A stretch of DNA of 64,000 bases from CAVUPF01 sp963743285 (GCA_963743285.1 CAVUPF010000002.1:124001-188000), one strand, 5' to 3'; shown: positions 1 to 7,646, counted from the stretch's first letter. A program made the numbers and translations. Notes: generated by a model not told the origin, from the letters alone.

Positions 1-1513
1 CAGTTTCACCGTAAGCGGTGCTCGGCCCATATTCGAAATAGTATTTCGTGGCGGAACCGTTGGGGGTGATCTTCGCGCTGAGGGTTGCGGTCGTTGCACC
101 TAGATTCGAGGAAAACAACCCGTCTACCGCCGGCGTCCCACTAGTCAGCAACGTTTCGTCTCTTCCGTCTCCCACCCCACCTTTAACGTTAGATGCGACG
201 AGACGGTAGTGGTACTTTGTTGTGGGCTGTAGTCCGGATAGTGTGGCGGTTACACTGGTCGCGGAGGATATATGTGATCCTTGTTCACAGGGAAGGATCC
301 CCTCGCCGTATGAATTAGAAATGCCGTATTCGAAGCTGCATTCTATGACTTCACCGTGTCCGCTTGGATCAACGTTGCCGTTGAGGGTGGCAGAAGTTTC
401 AGTGACGTTCGAGGGGGCGCCGGTAGTAACTGTAGGCGCGATATATTCGAACACTGCAACATTGGCGGCGCCGGTATTGGCGACATAAACGGTGTCGGAA
501 GTTCCGTCGATAGAAAGGCCCTGAGCACCGGCCAGGTCACCGCCGCCAAATGTCTCAATCGGTGCGCAGCCTTCGCCGCAGTTCAAGGCAAAGTGATTGA
601 TAGATTCGCCCGATTCATCGACAAATAGATCATTGGTTGAAGGGTCGACGGTAAGGCCGGAAGCTGAGCCGCCGTCAAGGGTGTCCGCGAGGTCTTCTTC
701 CTTGATAGAGAACTTCGTCACATTCGGACTGCCGTCGATCTTGTAGAGGTGGTCTTCGCCGTCAACGGCGAGCCCGTTCGGCGATGTGCCGCGCGGGTAA
801 CCGAATGTGCTATGAAGCGTGCCGCTCTGTTCGTACCAGGAAATGTCCCCGGTCTCGATGAAGAGGTTGCCTGTGGGATCAGCTGCGATGCCGGAAAGAC
901 CACCGAATCCGGTGAGTTGGCCTTTTGTGCCCCAGGTTCCGATCAAATTGCCGGATTCGTCGAACTTCGAGATGATGCCGTCGCCTGTGTCGCCGATATA
1001 GACGTCGCCGGAGGAGGGGTCGAATTCAGTGCATTTCGGGGTAGTCAGTTCGGTGAGGGGTGGTACATGCTCGCCGCAGGAGTTGTCGACGGCGACGAAG
1101 GTCGGAGTTTCGAATTCGCCGGGCGAGTTGCCGGAGGTGCCCGCTTTGCAGGTGTTCGCGGAGATGGCCGTGCAGACGTTGCCGCCGGTCGTTTCGTTGA
1201 CTTCCTTGCCGAACATGAGGATGAATTCGCCCGAGGGGCTGAACTTCTCGATGCGGTGGTTGGCGGGGTCGGTGACGTACACGTCGTGAGCCGATAAGCC
1301 AGTGGAGTTATCGACGGCTACGTCGGTTGGGTTTGAGAGGGCGTTTGTGCCCGAGCCTGCGAAAGTGGTTTTGAATCCGTGGTCGGGAGCCAGAGCTAGA
1401 GCCGGCACTGAGAAGGCCAACGCGCCGAGCGTAGCGGCGATCAGTGCGAGTGAGAGGCAAACGGCCGAACGTTGAGCGGGTCGGGAGGTGATCGAAGTGG
1501 GTGAGCGGGTCAT
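1..1513 (-). CDS. Secreted NHL-repeat / fibronectin-like protein (3' end outside window)
   Basis: About 504 residues are open from the ATG at 1513 to the window edge with no stop. Residues 1-43 look like a signal peptide: basic start, hydrophobic core LALIAATLGALAF, cleavage near PALA. Repeated NHL-type beta-propeller motifs follow (PTDVAVD, VYVTDPANHRIEKF, GLAVDGEDHLY). From about residue 330 there are fibronectin-like modules with ETSATLNGNVDPSG and SATKYYFEYG. Such proteins are abundant in Thermoleophilia; a role at the cell surface is inferred. The start codon lies inside the same repeat head that opens each TA cassette on the other strand. Confidence 0.85.
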   Translation of the reverse strand, partial: MTRSPTSITSRPAQRSAVCLSLALIAATLGALAFSVPALALAPDHGFKTTFAGSGTNALSNPTDVAVDNSTGLSAHDVYVTDPANHRIEKFSPSGEFILMFGKEVNETTGGNVCTAISANTCKAGTSGNSPGEFETPTFVAVDNSCGEHVPPLTELTTPKCTEFDPSSGDVYIGDTGDGIISKFDESGNLIGTWGTKGQLTGFGGLSGIAADPTGNLFIETGDISWYEQSGTLHSTFGYPRGTSPNGLAVDGEDHLYKIDGSPNVTKFSIKEEDLADTLDGGSASGLTVDPSTNDLFVDESGESINHFALNCGEGCAPIETFGGGDLAGAQGLSIDGTSDTVYVANTGAANVAVFEYIAPTVTTGAPSNVTETSATLNGNVDPSGHGEVIECSFEYGISNSYGEGILPCEQGSHISSATSVTATLSGLQPTTKYHYRLVASNVKGGVGDGRDETLLTSGTPAVDGLFSSNLGATTATLSAKITPNGSATKYYFEYGPSTAYGET

Positions 1514-2081
1514 GCGGGAACTCCGGCGGTGGAGGCGAGGGATGAGGTGGGAGCGGTGGGCTCCCCGCCACTGTCCCCCACGCAGCACGTCCAGCTATCC
1601 GGGCTGGCGGGCTGTGAGAAGGTCGGGGACGCGGGGGTCGAGGCGTTGGTGGTCGTCCGTGGGGCGGCGCAGTTGTGCGGAGCGGTTACGGCGAAAAGGG
1701 CGGGTAAGTCTGCGGAGCGGGCCGCGCCCGACCCCGCAGACGGGAAGGCATTGTGAGCCGCGGTCGCCATCAACCCACTCGCTTTGCTCGGGTTCAAGCC
1801 GGCGCGAGCTCGTCGCGCCGGTGACTGCGGCCCGGCTTGGGGGGTGGCGGGGGTCAGAGGAGCGGCGGGGGTCATGTGAGGGCTCCGCGGTGGACAAGGG
1901 TCGGGATGGCGGACGAGGTATGGGCGGCATCTATCCGCAGCAGGAGCGCATCGGTGGGATCGGCGTCGGTGAGGTCGGCGGTCGGTGGCTGGAGGTCGGT
2001 CCCCCCTCCCCTTCGTCGGAGCGTGTTAAGGCTCGGGGCGCGGGGGGGCGAATCGGGGGTGATGGGCGTCTTAAGGGTGTG
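1514..2081. other. Non-coding unit and leader of the first DUF6883 cassette
   Basis: No gene was recognised. The first 355 bases are a complete repeat-bounded unit without a gene, holding the covarying hairpin at 1708-1741 and a second dyad near 1797-1835. A second repeat head follows at 1869 and then the start of the 1-kb duplication at 1973. Confidence 0.6.
1708..1741. repeat. Covarying hairpin element, copy 1
   Basis: Outer arms are GTCTGCGG (1708-1715) and CCGCAGAC (1734-1741), with an inner stem CGGGC/GCCCG. Flanks resemble copies 2 and 3: a GTTA and GCGAAAA box upstream and ATTGTG downstream. Confidence 0.65.
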
Positions 2082-2456
2082 ATGACGTGGCCACCGAAGG
2101 TCGGCGACCCCCTCCCCCGCGCTGCGGAGGCCGTCGGCGCCCGTCGCAAGCTCGCCACCTACTCGCTGGACACGGCTCACGAGGACGGAGGACCCAAGGC
2201 GAGAGGCTTCGAGCGCATCCTCGGGATCACGATCCGGGATATCGACTACCTCGAAGGCGCGATCCAGACGGGGATCCTGACAGTGGCGGTTAGTGGGGTG
2301 CGCGACAACCTGCCCTGGGGCATCAACTGTGCAGTGGTGGTTCCGGTGCGCGGACGCGGTGAAAAGAGCGGGCGCATCGCTGATGTGAGGACGGCCTGGT
2401 TGCTGGCTGGCGCAGGGGCACCGCCGTGTCTTGTAACCGCCTTTCCAAGATCCTAG
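2082..2456 (+). CDS. DUF6883-like protein
   Basis: The 124-residue protein starts at the ATG in GTGTGATGACG. The core RRKLATYSLD, then a lysine/arginine-phenylalanine stretch (KARGFERILG) and the ending APPCLVTAFPRS match my recollection of the DUF6883 family, which is usually about 110 residues. Its function is not established. It is followed after 12 bases by a DUF4926-like gene; the two families are often neighbours, which suggests a TA-like pair, but that is inference. The upstream reading frame to 1488 is open only because the DNA is GC-rich. A near-identical copy lies at 9472-9846. Confidence 0.7.
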   Translation: MTWPPKVGDPLPRAAEAVGARRKLATYSLDTAHEDGGPKARGFERILGITIRDIDYLEGAIQTGILTVAVSGVRDNLPWGINCAVVVPVRGRGEKSGRIADVRTAWLLAGAGAPPCLVTAFPRS

Positions 2457-2468
2457 ACTGGAGGAACC

Positions 2469-2696
2469 ATGACCACCGTCAAGCACGCAATCGGTGAAGT
2501 CGACTTCGTCGCCTTCGTTGAGGCGATCAACAAGGTGGAGGGGGTCGGCAGGTGGCCGGCCGGCACCACCGGGACCGTCGTCCATGACTTCGGCGATCAC
2601 AAGATGGTCGAGATCTCCAACGATCGAGGCGAAACCCTGGACCTCCCCGTCGTCGCAGTCGAGAAGCTCGAGCTGGTCTCCAAGCACAGCGACTAG
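2469..2696 (+). CDS. DUF4926-like small protein
   Basis: This 75-residue protein has the pattern W-PAGTTGTVV-HDFGD-HKMVEISNDRG, typical of the SH3-like DUF4926 family. It has a good ribosome binding site (CTGGAGGAACC before ATG), unlike the leaderless antitoxin genes nearby. It probably forms an operon with the DUF6883 gene upstream and the antitoxin-like gene downstream. The nucleotide sequence is identical to the copy at 9859-10086. Confidence 0.7.
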   Translation: MTTVKHAIGEVDFVAFVEAINKVEGVGRWPAGTTGTVVHDFGDHKMVEISNDRGETLDLPVVAVEKLELVSKHSD

Positions 2697-2714
2697 AGCG
2701 CAAGGGGCTGAACC

Positions 2715-2942
2715 ATGAGCAAGGACCCCTGGACAGACCCCGATCCCCAGCCTGAGGACTTCGACGCCGAGGTCGAGGCGATGGACCCGCGCGAGATCGT
2801 GTTCCAGAAAGGCAACCCCGACGCCGACGTGATCGTCCTGCCCGGCCTCAACGACGAGGACACCAAGCGCTTGGTCGAGCTGGCTGTCGAGCGCGGCAAA
2901 AGCGTCCGCGAGGTCCTCGCCGAACTGGTCCGCAACGCCTGA
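2715..2942 (+). CDS. DPWTDPDPQP-type antitoxin-like protein, copy 1
   Basis: The 75-residue protein begins MSKDPWTDPDPQP and is acidic in its first half. The end, DTKRLVELAVERGKSVREVL, resembles the short DNA-binding or oligomerising helices of ribbon-helix-helix antitoxins. Four paralogs occur in the array (2715, 8817, 10105, 11112), beside different partners. At 8817 it follows a BrnT-like toxin, which supports an antitoxin role. Here the gene upstream is DUF4926, so the cognate toxin is unclear. Confidence 0.65.
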   Translation: MSKDPWTDPDPQPEDFDAEVEAMDPREIVFQKGNPDADVIVLPGLNDEDTKRLVELAVERGKSVREVLAELVRNA

Positions 2943-2967
2943 GGAGACGGCGCGGGTCATGCGGGGG

Positions 2968-3007
2968 CTCCGAGGGTGAGGGACGGATGAGCGGCCTTAG
3001 CCCGGAG
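2968..3007. repeat. Intercassette hairpin
   Basis: Arms CTCCGAGGGTGAGG (2968-2981) and CCTTAGCCCGGAG (2995-3007) pair imperfectly. The copy at 11365-11402 has a much better stem. Confidence 0.5.
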
Positions 3008-3034
3008 GGCGGTGGCCGGCTGGGCGCCGAAGCC

Positions 3035-3070
3035 GCACCGCGACTGGTAACCGCTTTTCTCGACCCCTAA
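3035..3070 (+). pseudogene. DUF6883 C-terminal remnant
   Basis: Twelve codons read APRLVTAFLDP then stop, matching the conserved DUF6883 ending (APPCLVTAFPRS in the intact copies). The rest of the gene has been replaced by repeat-head sequence. The following DUF4926 gene keeps its spacing and ribosome binding site. Confidence 0.6.
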
Positions 3071-3082
3071 ACTGGAGGAACC

Positions 3083-3292
3083 ATGATCGCCGTCAAGCGC
3101 GCAATCGGTGAAATCGACGTCGTCGAACTGCTTGGCAGCGTCGACAAGTGGCCGGCTGGAACTGAGGGCACGGTGGTGAGCGACCACGGGGACATCAAGC
3201 TGGTCGAGATCTCCGACGATCGGGGCGTGATGCTCGACCTGATCTCGGTCCCCGAGCCGCGGTTGAAGCTGGTCATCAAGTACAGCGACTAG
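3083..3292 (+). CDS. DUF4926-like small protein, diverged paralog
   Basis: The 69 residues include WPAGTEGTVVSDHGD and LVEISDDRG, clearly related to the copy at 2469 but diverged. The leader CTGGAGGAACC before the ATG is conserved. The gene has lost both neighbours: only the tail of DUF6883 lies upstream, and downstream AACGCCTGAGGA is all that remains of the antitoxin-like gene. Confidence 0.65.
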   Translation: MIAVKRAIGEIDVVELLGSVDKWPAGTEGTVVSDHGDIKLVEISDDRGVMLDLISVPEPRLKLVIKYSD

Positions 3293-3375
3293 AGCGCGAG
3301 GGAAAACGCCTGAGGATGGGGCGGGGGAGGTCATACGGTGGCTCCTGCGGGGGTGGTGGTTCGGGAGGTCAGCGC

Positions 3376-3381
3376 TAGGCT
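3376..3381 (+). promoter_or_regulatory. -10 box, leaderless promoter
   Basis: TAGGCT ends 7 bases before the GTG at 3389. Confidence 0.55.
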
Positions 3382-3388
3382 TTGCGGG

Positions 3389-3670
3389 GTGACAACTCGT
3401 GAGCAGATCGACGCCGTGCTGAACAACATGCCGGAGACCGAGCTCGAGCCCGTGCTCGAGATCTTGATCTCCAGAGTCGGCAAGGGGTATGACCCCGAAG
3501 ATGCGCGGCCGGACGACATCGTCGATGACTGGGGAAATCTGTCGGCGCTGCGCCGCGCGAGTTCGGCTCGGAAGTTGAACCAGCTCGACGAGGCAGAGAT
3601 CGCGGAGTTCGGCGAGACGCTTGGCGAATCCATCAAGCGCAGTGAGGACGAGCGCGAGCAGCAGCAATGA
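3389..3670 (+). CDS. MazE-like antitoxin of MazEF pair 1
   Basis: The 93-residue acidic protein starts at a GTG placed 7 bases after TAGGCT, so the mRNA is probably leaderless. It ends in a charged tail (SEDEREQQQ). The motif DDWGNLSALRRAS resembles DEWGDLDTFSARAS in the antitoxin at 11578, which also precedes a MazF-like toxin. It overlaps the toxin start by four bases (ATGA). Antitoxin identity comes mainly from this pairing, since the sequence itself is not diagnostic. Confidence 0.7.
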   Translation: MTTREQIDAVLNNMPETELEPVLEILISRVGKGYDPEDARPDDIVDDWGNLSALRRASSARKLNQLDEAEIAEFGETLGESIKRSEDEREQQQ

Positions 3671-3978
3671 AGCGGGGTGAGATTTGGTGGTACGAGCACC
3701 CCTACCTGAAACGCCGACCGGCTCTGATCATGACTCGCGACGAGGCGATCGGAAACCTGGGCGAGCTGTTCACGGTGCTCGCAACCACAAAGATCCGCGG
3801 GCTGGCAACCGAGGTGGAGATCGGCGTCGCCGACGGAATGCCGAGTGACTGCGTCCTCAACGCCGATCACGTCGACGCTGTCGACAAAAGCTTCCTCAGC
3901 AAGCGCATCACCCAGCTCGGGGCCGCGAAGATGGATGAGGTCTGCCGGGCTCTGGCGCTCGCTACCAGCTGCGGGTGA
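3667..3978 (+). CDS. MazF/PemK-family endoribonuclease toxin 1
   Basis: At 103 residues this is typical MazF size. It begins MKRGEIWWYEHPYLKRRPALIMTRD in pieces characteristic of the family: RGEIWW, then a proline before the conserved RPALI strand. A second conserved part, TEVEIGVADGMPSDCVLNADH, corresponds to the MazF core with the hydrophobic-C-V-N-D region. The end, MDEVCRALALATSC, recurs in the other two MazF-like toxins of the array. MazF toxins cut mRNA at short sequences; the specificity here is unknown. Confidence 0.85.
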   Translation: MKRGEIWWYEHPYLKRRPALIMTRDEAIGNLGELFTVLATTKIRGLATEVEIGVADGMPSDCVLNADHVDAVDKSFLSKRITQLGAAKMDEVCRALALATSCG

Positions 3979-3987
3979 GGTAGCGGC

Positions 3988-4178
3988 GCGGCTCATGCGG
4001 AGGCTCCGTTCCCGGTGTGGGTCGGGGCGATGACGGATGGGGCGCGGTCGGCGGTCGGCGGGGCGTTGGCGGTGGCCGGGTGGGCGCCAAATTCAGTCGA
4101 GGTGGAGCAGCTGCCCGCGTGCCGCTCGGTGACGCCGCCTGCCAGGGAGGGCGGGCGGGCGTTGGTTGGAGAAGATGG
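3988..4178. repeat. Long intercassette repeat
   Basis: This is a full-length copy: head, then GATGACGGATGGGGCGCG, then GGCGTTGGCGGTGGCCGGG to GGGCGCCAAA. A second block (AATTCAGTCGAGGTGGAGCA onward) follows and is shared with 8178-8266 and 9150-9240. Confidence 0.7.
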
Positions 4179-4214
4179 GTCTCCGAGATGGCTGGCGTTG
4201 AGGGAGGCCGGCGC

Positions 4215-4220
4215 TACCAT
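4215..4220 (+). promoter_or_regulatory. -10 box, leaderless promoter
   Basis: TACCAT ends 7 bases before the ATG at 4228. Confidence 0.55.
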
Positions 4221-4227
4221 CTGGCCG

Positions 4228-4479
4228 ATGGCTGCTTCACCGACAACGACGGTTGAGATCGACAGCGAGCTGCTGGAGCGGCTGCGAAAGCGGCGCCCTG
4301 AGAAGAGCGACCGGGAGCTGCTGGAAAGCGTGGCCCGGATCCAGCTCGGACGCGAGGCGAGTGCGCGGGTGAAGGAGCGCTTCGCCGGTGTGCCCTCTGA
4401 GGAGATCGAGCGCGAAGCCGCGAAGGCGGTTCGCGAAGTGCGCGAGGAGATGGCCGCCGAGCAGCGAGCTCGCGGTTGA
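4228..4479 (+). CDS. Antitoxin of PIN-domain pair 1
   Basis: The 83-residue protein opens with TTTVEIDSELLERLRKRRP, a ribbon-helix-helix-like beta strand and helix. A long charged helical tail (EIEREAAKAVREVREEMAAE) could wrap the toxin. The ATG at 4228 is chosen because a -10 box lies 7 bases upstream. It overlaps the toxin start (TTGA). The DNA-binding role is inferred from the fold pattern and the pairing. Confidence 0.7.
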   Translation: MAASPTTTVEIDSELLERLRKRRPEKSDRELLESVARIQLGREASARVKERFAGVPSEEIEREAAKAVREVREEMAAEQRARG

Positions 4480-4898
4480 AGCTGCTCGTCATCGACGCCA
4501 CGACGCTGGTGTCGGGTAGTGCTAGCCCGGACGGCAAAAGCCCGCCCGGCCTTCTCTACGCCGACCTGATGGAAACTCGGTTCGAGCTGATCGCCTGCCC
4601 CCGCCTGCTGGTCGAGATCGAACGCGGGCTGCGCAAACCCTACTTCCGCGAACGAGTCAGTGAGGAAGAGCTGGCCGAGATCGTCGCGGGCGTCGCCGAT
4701 GCCGCGACGATGAGGAAGAACCCCAAAGACGTCGAGAAGGTTCTGCGCGACCCCAAGGACGATTATCTCTTGGCGCTGGCTCGGGAGAGCGGAGCCGAGG
4801 CGATCGTCAGCGGCGACAAGCACCTGCTCGACCATCCCGGGCTGGAGCCCCGGGCGATAAATGCCCGTGAAGCCTGCGAACTGGTCGGGCTGATCTGA
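4476..4898 (+). CDS. PIN-domain toxin, COG1569-like
   Basis: The 140-residue protein starts at TTG overlapping the antitoxin stop. Acidic PIN residues are visible: VIDATTLVSG near the start, E in the LLVEIERGL helix, then DPKDDYLLALA and VSGDKHLLD, the typical C-terminal part of the putative-toxin PIN_3 group. PIN toxins are metal-dependent RNases that often target tRNA or rRNA; the target here is unknown. Confidence 0.85.
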   Translation: MKLLVIDATTLVSGSASPDGKSPPGLLYADLMETRFELIACPRLLVEIERGLRKPYFRERVSEEELAEIVAGVADAATMRKNPKDVEKVLRDPKDDYLLALARESGAEAIVSGDKHLLDHPGLEPRAINAREACELVGLI

Positions 4899-5029
4899 AG
4901 GGCGGGTCATGCGGGAGCTCCGACGTGAGCAGTGGGGTCTCCCCCACTCCCGGCGAGGGATGGGGCGGGGGTGGTGGTCCGTGGGACGTCTTGGTGGGGT
5001 GAATCGGTGACAGCGAAAAGGGCGGGTAG

Positions 5030-5063
5030 GTCCGCGGGGCGGGCTGCGCCCGACCCCGCGGAC
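5030..5063. repeat. Covarying hairpin element, copy 2
   Basis: Perfect ten-base arms GTCCGCGGGG (5030-5039) and CCCCGCGGAC (5054-5063) enclose an inner stem CGGGC/GCCCG. An outer imperfect dyad (CGGTGACAGCGAA with TTCGCCGTCAACC) extends the element to about 90 bases. Confidence 0.7.
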
Positions 5064-5218
5064 GGGGGAACATTGTGAGCCGCATTCGCCGTCAACCCAC
5101 TCGCGTTGCTCGGGGTCGCTGTCGCACCGGCGTGACTCATCACGCCGGTGACTGCGACGCGGTTGGGGCTGGCGGGGCTGAAGGACGGTGAGAAGAAGTG
5201 GTCGGTGGACCCTGGGCC

Positions 5219-5789
5219 GTTGGCGGTTAGCGGGTGGGCGCGAAAAAGGGATGAGCGGCTACCGATGCGGGGGCTGTCGGAGCGATGGAGGTCGTGGGGG
5301 CGGTTGGCGGGCATGGCGGGCTCTGCGGCCTGCCCGTCGCCCTGCTTAAACCCGCGCGGTCGGGCGGAGTCGCGGGTGGTGGGGGCACTGCGGGCGGGGG
5401 GTGGCGCGAAGCGAGCGAGGGGGGCAGCAGATGCGAGCGACCCGAGCCCGGGGCTGGGAAGGTCCCCGAAGCTCGTTGGGCCGCTCGCACTGCCGTACGG
5501 TCGGCGCCGTCCGCCAGGGAGGACGATCGGGCGCCGATGACGTCGTCGGAGAGATAGAACGACGGACGCCGGCTGCACAGAGTCACCGACGGCCGACTCC
5601 CGGGTGGGACTTCCCGAGAAGCTTTGAGGGCCGGCGGCGCTGTGCATGACCCCTCGAGCGCCAGAGATAACGTCGGGGGGCCTTTGACCTCGCGCGCCAG
5701 GGAGGACGGCGAGAGCCATCTGGGGGAGCCCGGCTGCCTGTGGGGCGCGGGCTCGGAAGGTTTGGGTGGGGGTTAGCCGGGGCTCAAAT
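5219..5789. repeat. 0.57-kb non-coding duplication, copy 1
   Basis: It aligns with 13065-13650 along its length with scattered substitutions and a small net insertion in copy 2 near 13470. No coding signature was found; function is unknown. Confidence 0.75.
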
Positions 5790-5806
5790 CTGCGGGGTGC
5801 GGTCGC

Positions 5807-5812
5807 TACGAT
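5807..5812 (+). promoter_or_regulatory. -10 box, leaderless promoter
   Basis: TACGAT ends 6 bases before the ATG at 5819. Confidence 0.5.
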
Positions 5813-5818
5813 GGGCCG

Positions 5819-6091
5819 ATGGCTGAAGAAGTTCATGTCACCCTCAGCGGCGGGCTTCGAGGGCGCTACGTGCTCGAGAAGAAGCTCGCCGGGGGGCGCG
5901 TCGTGCTGGCGCCGGAGACCTCCGCGGAGGCGATCCTTGCCAGGCTGGGCCATGAGCCCGCGACGCTGGCGGAGTTCGAGGCCGAGCACGGTCCCGTCCG
6001 CCCGCCTGACGGCGAGGGATTGGAAACGCGTGTGTCGCAGCGTATCTCTGCGCCCCCGGTCGCTCGTGTGCAGGGCACGCCACCGTTCTAG
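5819..6091 (+). CDS. Small protein of unknown function with run-on C-terminus
   Basis: Unrecognised. Residues 1-62 align with the protein at 6212: HVTLSGGLRGRYVLEKK versus HITVSGDLEGDFVVTEE, and both reach a PPDGEG motif. In the paralog PPDGEG is followed at once by a stop. Here one base context differs (GAGGGATTGG instead of GAGGGGTAG) and the frame runs on for 28 unrelated residues, so the native stop seems lost. No toxin partner follows directly. A small TA component or its relic is possible. Confidence 0.5.
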   Translation: MAEEVHVTLSGGLRGRYVLEKKLAGGRVVLAPETSAEAILARLGHEPATLAEFEAEHGPVRPPDGEGLETRVSQRISAPPVARVQGTPPF

Positions 6092-6199
6092 CGTCCTTGA
6101 TCTGCTCAGAACTTCGGCGTCTAGGTGGGACGAATCGGGGCTGGCTGACGTCTTGGTAGCGATATGGCGCGTGAACCCGAAACCGCCGTGCGCGGACGC

Positions 6200-6205
6200 T
6201 ACGAT
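6200..6205 (+). promoter_or_regulatory. -10 box, leaderless promoter
   Basis: TACGAT ends 6 bases before the ATG at 6212. Confidence 0.5.
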
Positions 6206-6211
6206 TTGACG

Positions 6212-6427
6212 ATGAGCGAGATCGCTCACATCACGGTCAGCGGAGATCTCGAAGGAGACTTCGTGGTGACCGAGGAGCAGCCGGGAGGCAAGTTCGTGAT
6301 CGAGCGCGACATCTCCTGGAAGGCGGTCCAAGCCCGTGCGGGTGCCCGGGAGCTGACCGAGCAGGAGTGGAAAGACTTCATCGCCGAGCACGGCCCGCAC
6401 ATGCTTCCTCCCGACGGCGAGGGGTAG
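6212..6427 (+). CDS. Small protein, putative antitoxin-like partner
   Basis: The 71 residues (MSEIAHITVSGDLEGDFVV onward, ending PPDGEG) have a predicted beta-rich start and a helical middle (TEQEWKDFIAEHG). The ATG is chosen because of the -10 box 6 bases upstream. The next gene begins 3 bases after the stop, so the two are probably co-transcribed. No family was recognised; calling it an antitoxin is inference from context. Confidence 0.5.
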   Translation: MSEIAHITVSGDLEGDFVVTEEQPGGKFVIERDISWKAVQARAGARELTEQEWKDFIAEHGPHMLPPDGEG

Positions 6428-6430
6428 CCG

Positions 6431-6814
6431 GTGGCGGATAAGGCGAGGCGCAAAGAGCTGCGCTTCCCGGTCGAGTTCGATGAGGAGTGGTGGATAGAGG
6501 ATCTCGAACGCTCCACCCCCACCGGCCGGGACGTGGCCGAAGCGGCCCGCGTCGAATATGAGCGCGATGGCGTTCCGCGAGGGCAACTGCGTCCTTGTGA
6601 CGCGGACGGTCGAGATGGGACCAAACTGGAGCGCTGCTTCAAGGTGTACCTGCCTCAGCCGGCGGGGCGCTTCGGAATGGTCTTTCGGATTGAGGCCGCG
6701 GAGAAGCGCTCGCAGCTTCGCTACCTCGCCTTCGGAGTGCGGCACCATCCGAAGGGCTCGCACGCGGAGACGGTTTACGAGATCGCGCACCGACGGCTTC
6801 ACCGGGAAGAGTGA
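6431..6814 (+). CDS. Putative RelE-like toxin or hypothetical protein
   Basis: The 127-residue basic protein starts at GTG. The central part LERCFKVYLP..GRFGMVFRIEAAEKRS followed by RYLAFGVRHHP and a closing VYEIAHRRLH recalls RelE/ParE-like toxins, whose last strands carry basic residues and a terminal histidine-rich segment. The match is weak and by eye only. It pairs with the small gene just upstream, as expected for a TA operon. Confidence 0.45.
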   Translation: MADKARRKELRFPVEFDEEWWIEDLERSTPTGRDVAEAARVEYERDGVPRGQLRPCDADGRDGTKLERCFKVYLPQPAGRFGMVFRIEAAEKRSQLRYLAFGVRHHPKGSHAETVYEIAHRRLHREE

Positions 6815-6934
6815 GGCGGGGCCGGTCATGCCGGGGCTCCGGCGGAGGTGGTGATCCGTGGGGCTGGGCGGTGCGAGACGATTACTGCAACGGCGGCAAG
6901 TAGGGAGGGGCAGCGGGGGCGGGCAGGTCGTCTG

Positions 6935-7193
6935 GCGGGGGCGCCCGAGCAGGGCGAGACAAGGGTCCCCCCATGACGAGCCTCAAGCGCCTCCACCTGC
7001 ATGTATCTCACTCCTCCATTTCGGACCCACTCCCCCTAGACCACTGCGGCCTGCGGGGTTTGAGACCTAGCTTCGATCTCTGTGCTTCTTACGCCCTCCC
7101 TGGGCGAACTGGTTTCATCGAAGCACGGGGTGGTCTAGAAGTCAAGGCCAGTTTGGCAAGTTTTTTGGCTCTGTAGAGCCAAAAATGCGAACA
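6935..7193. repeat. 0.26-kb terminal repeat, copy 1
   Basis: It matches 14952-15211. A nested hairpin has arms GCTTCGAT (7070-7077) and ATCGAAGC (7117-7124), with an inner CGCCC/GGGCG stem at 7092-7106. A palindrome follows at 7162-7185. The match ends exactly after ATGCGAACA. Confidence 0.8.
7162..7185. promoter_or_regulatory. Palindrome, possible operator or terminator, copy 1
   Basis: Perfect ten-base arms TTTTTGGCTC and GAGCCAAAAA flank TGTA and run directly into ATGCGAACA. The position over an ATG suggests an operator at a lost gene start; a bidirectional terminator is the alternative. Confidence 0.5.
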
Positions 7194-7428
7194 CGCGGCT
7201 ACTGGGAGATGGGCGCCAATTCCGACGATCGGCAACGGCAAAAGGTGGACTACAGGCAAGCGGGAAAAGGAATTGCCGTGTTGTGACACCACAAACAACG
7301 ACCTACTGAATACGGCCTTGAAGGGACGCTGACGCGGTTAAGGCCGGCGGGAAAAATTTCTGGTGCACTACCCGGATAAGGGGCGGGGGTGACGAATCTC
7401 TCTCCCCACCCCTACCCAGACCTAGGAG

Positions 7429-7533
7429 CGCGGGTCATGCGGGGGCTCCGTTCCGGGGTGGGTCGGGGCGATGACGGATGGGGCGCGGTCGGCGGTCACT
7501 GGGGCGTCGGCGGTGGCCGGGTGGGCGCCCAAA
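7429..7533. repeat. Long intercassette repeat
   Basis: Full-length head-to-GGGCGCC copy preceding the HicBA cassette. Confidence 0.65.
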
Positions 7534-7646
7534 AAAGCGATGGTTGTGTCTGCCTGGGCGGGGCTCGTGTGGGGGGACGAAATGGGGGTGGCCTGCGTCT
7601 TATAGGTGTGCTGGCCTCGTTCCCCAAACCCCAAAGAGGCGGGCGC

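Larger units (their letters stand above)
1973..2973. repeat. 1-kb direct duplication, copy A
   Basis: This matches 9363-10363 at a constant offset of 7390 bases, with about seven mismatches visible by eye. It covers DUF6883, DUF4926, the DPWTDPDPQP antitoxin-like gene and part of the repeat head at each end. Confidence 0.9.
4899..5806. other. Non-coding stretch between cassettes
   Basis: No gene on either strand is convincing. It holds a repeat head at 4902, the covarying hairpin at 5030-5063, and the 0.57-kb block shared with 13065-13650. Long minus-strand frames are open here but show changes at all codon positions between the two copies, arguing against coding. Confidence 0.65.
6815..7646. 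other. Non-coding unit with nested hairpins
   Basis: No gene was seen. It contains a repeat head at 6822, the 0.26-kb repeat 6935-7193 with two strong dyads, about 240 bases of unassigned lower-GC sequence (7194-7428), and the next repeat head at 7429. Confidence 0.6.

Noticed and set aside
1872..2960. Long minus-strand frame across the first DUF6883 cassette (also 4907-6829, 8755-10350, 10347-12221, 12993-14438)
   Set aside because: They run antisense to convincing TA genes, start in the repeat head and show no protein character; GC-rich codon structure keeps the opposite strand open.
1681..5098. Integron attC sites in the hairpin elements
   Set aside because: The two-stem outline and 90-base length fit, but the ends read GGTKAC...TCAACC, not RYYYAAC...GTTRRRY, and no integron integrase is present.
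5219..5789. Protein-coding gene on the minus strand of the duplicated block
   Set aside because: Differences between copies do not favour synonymous positions and no start signal or family motif is seen.
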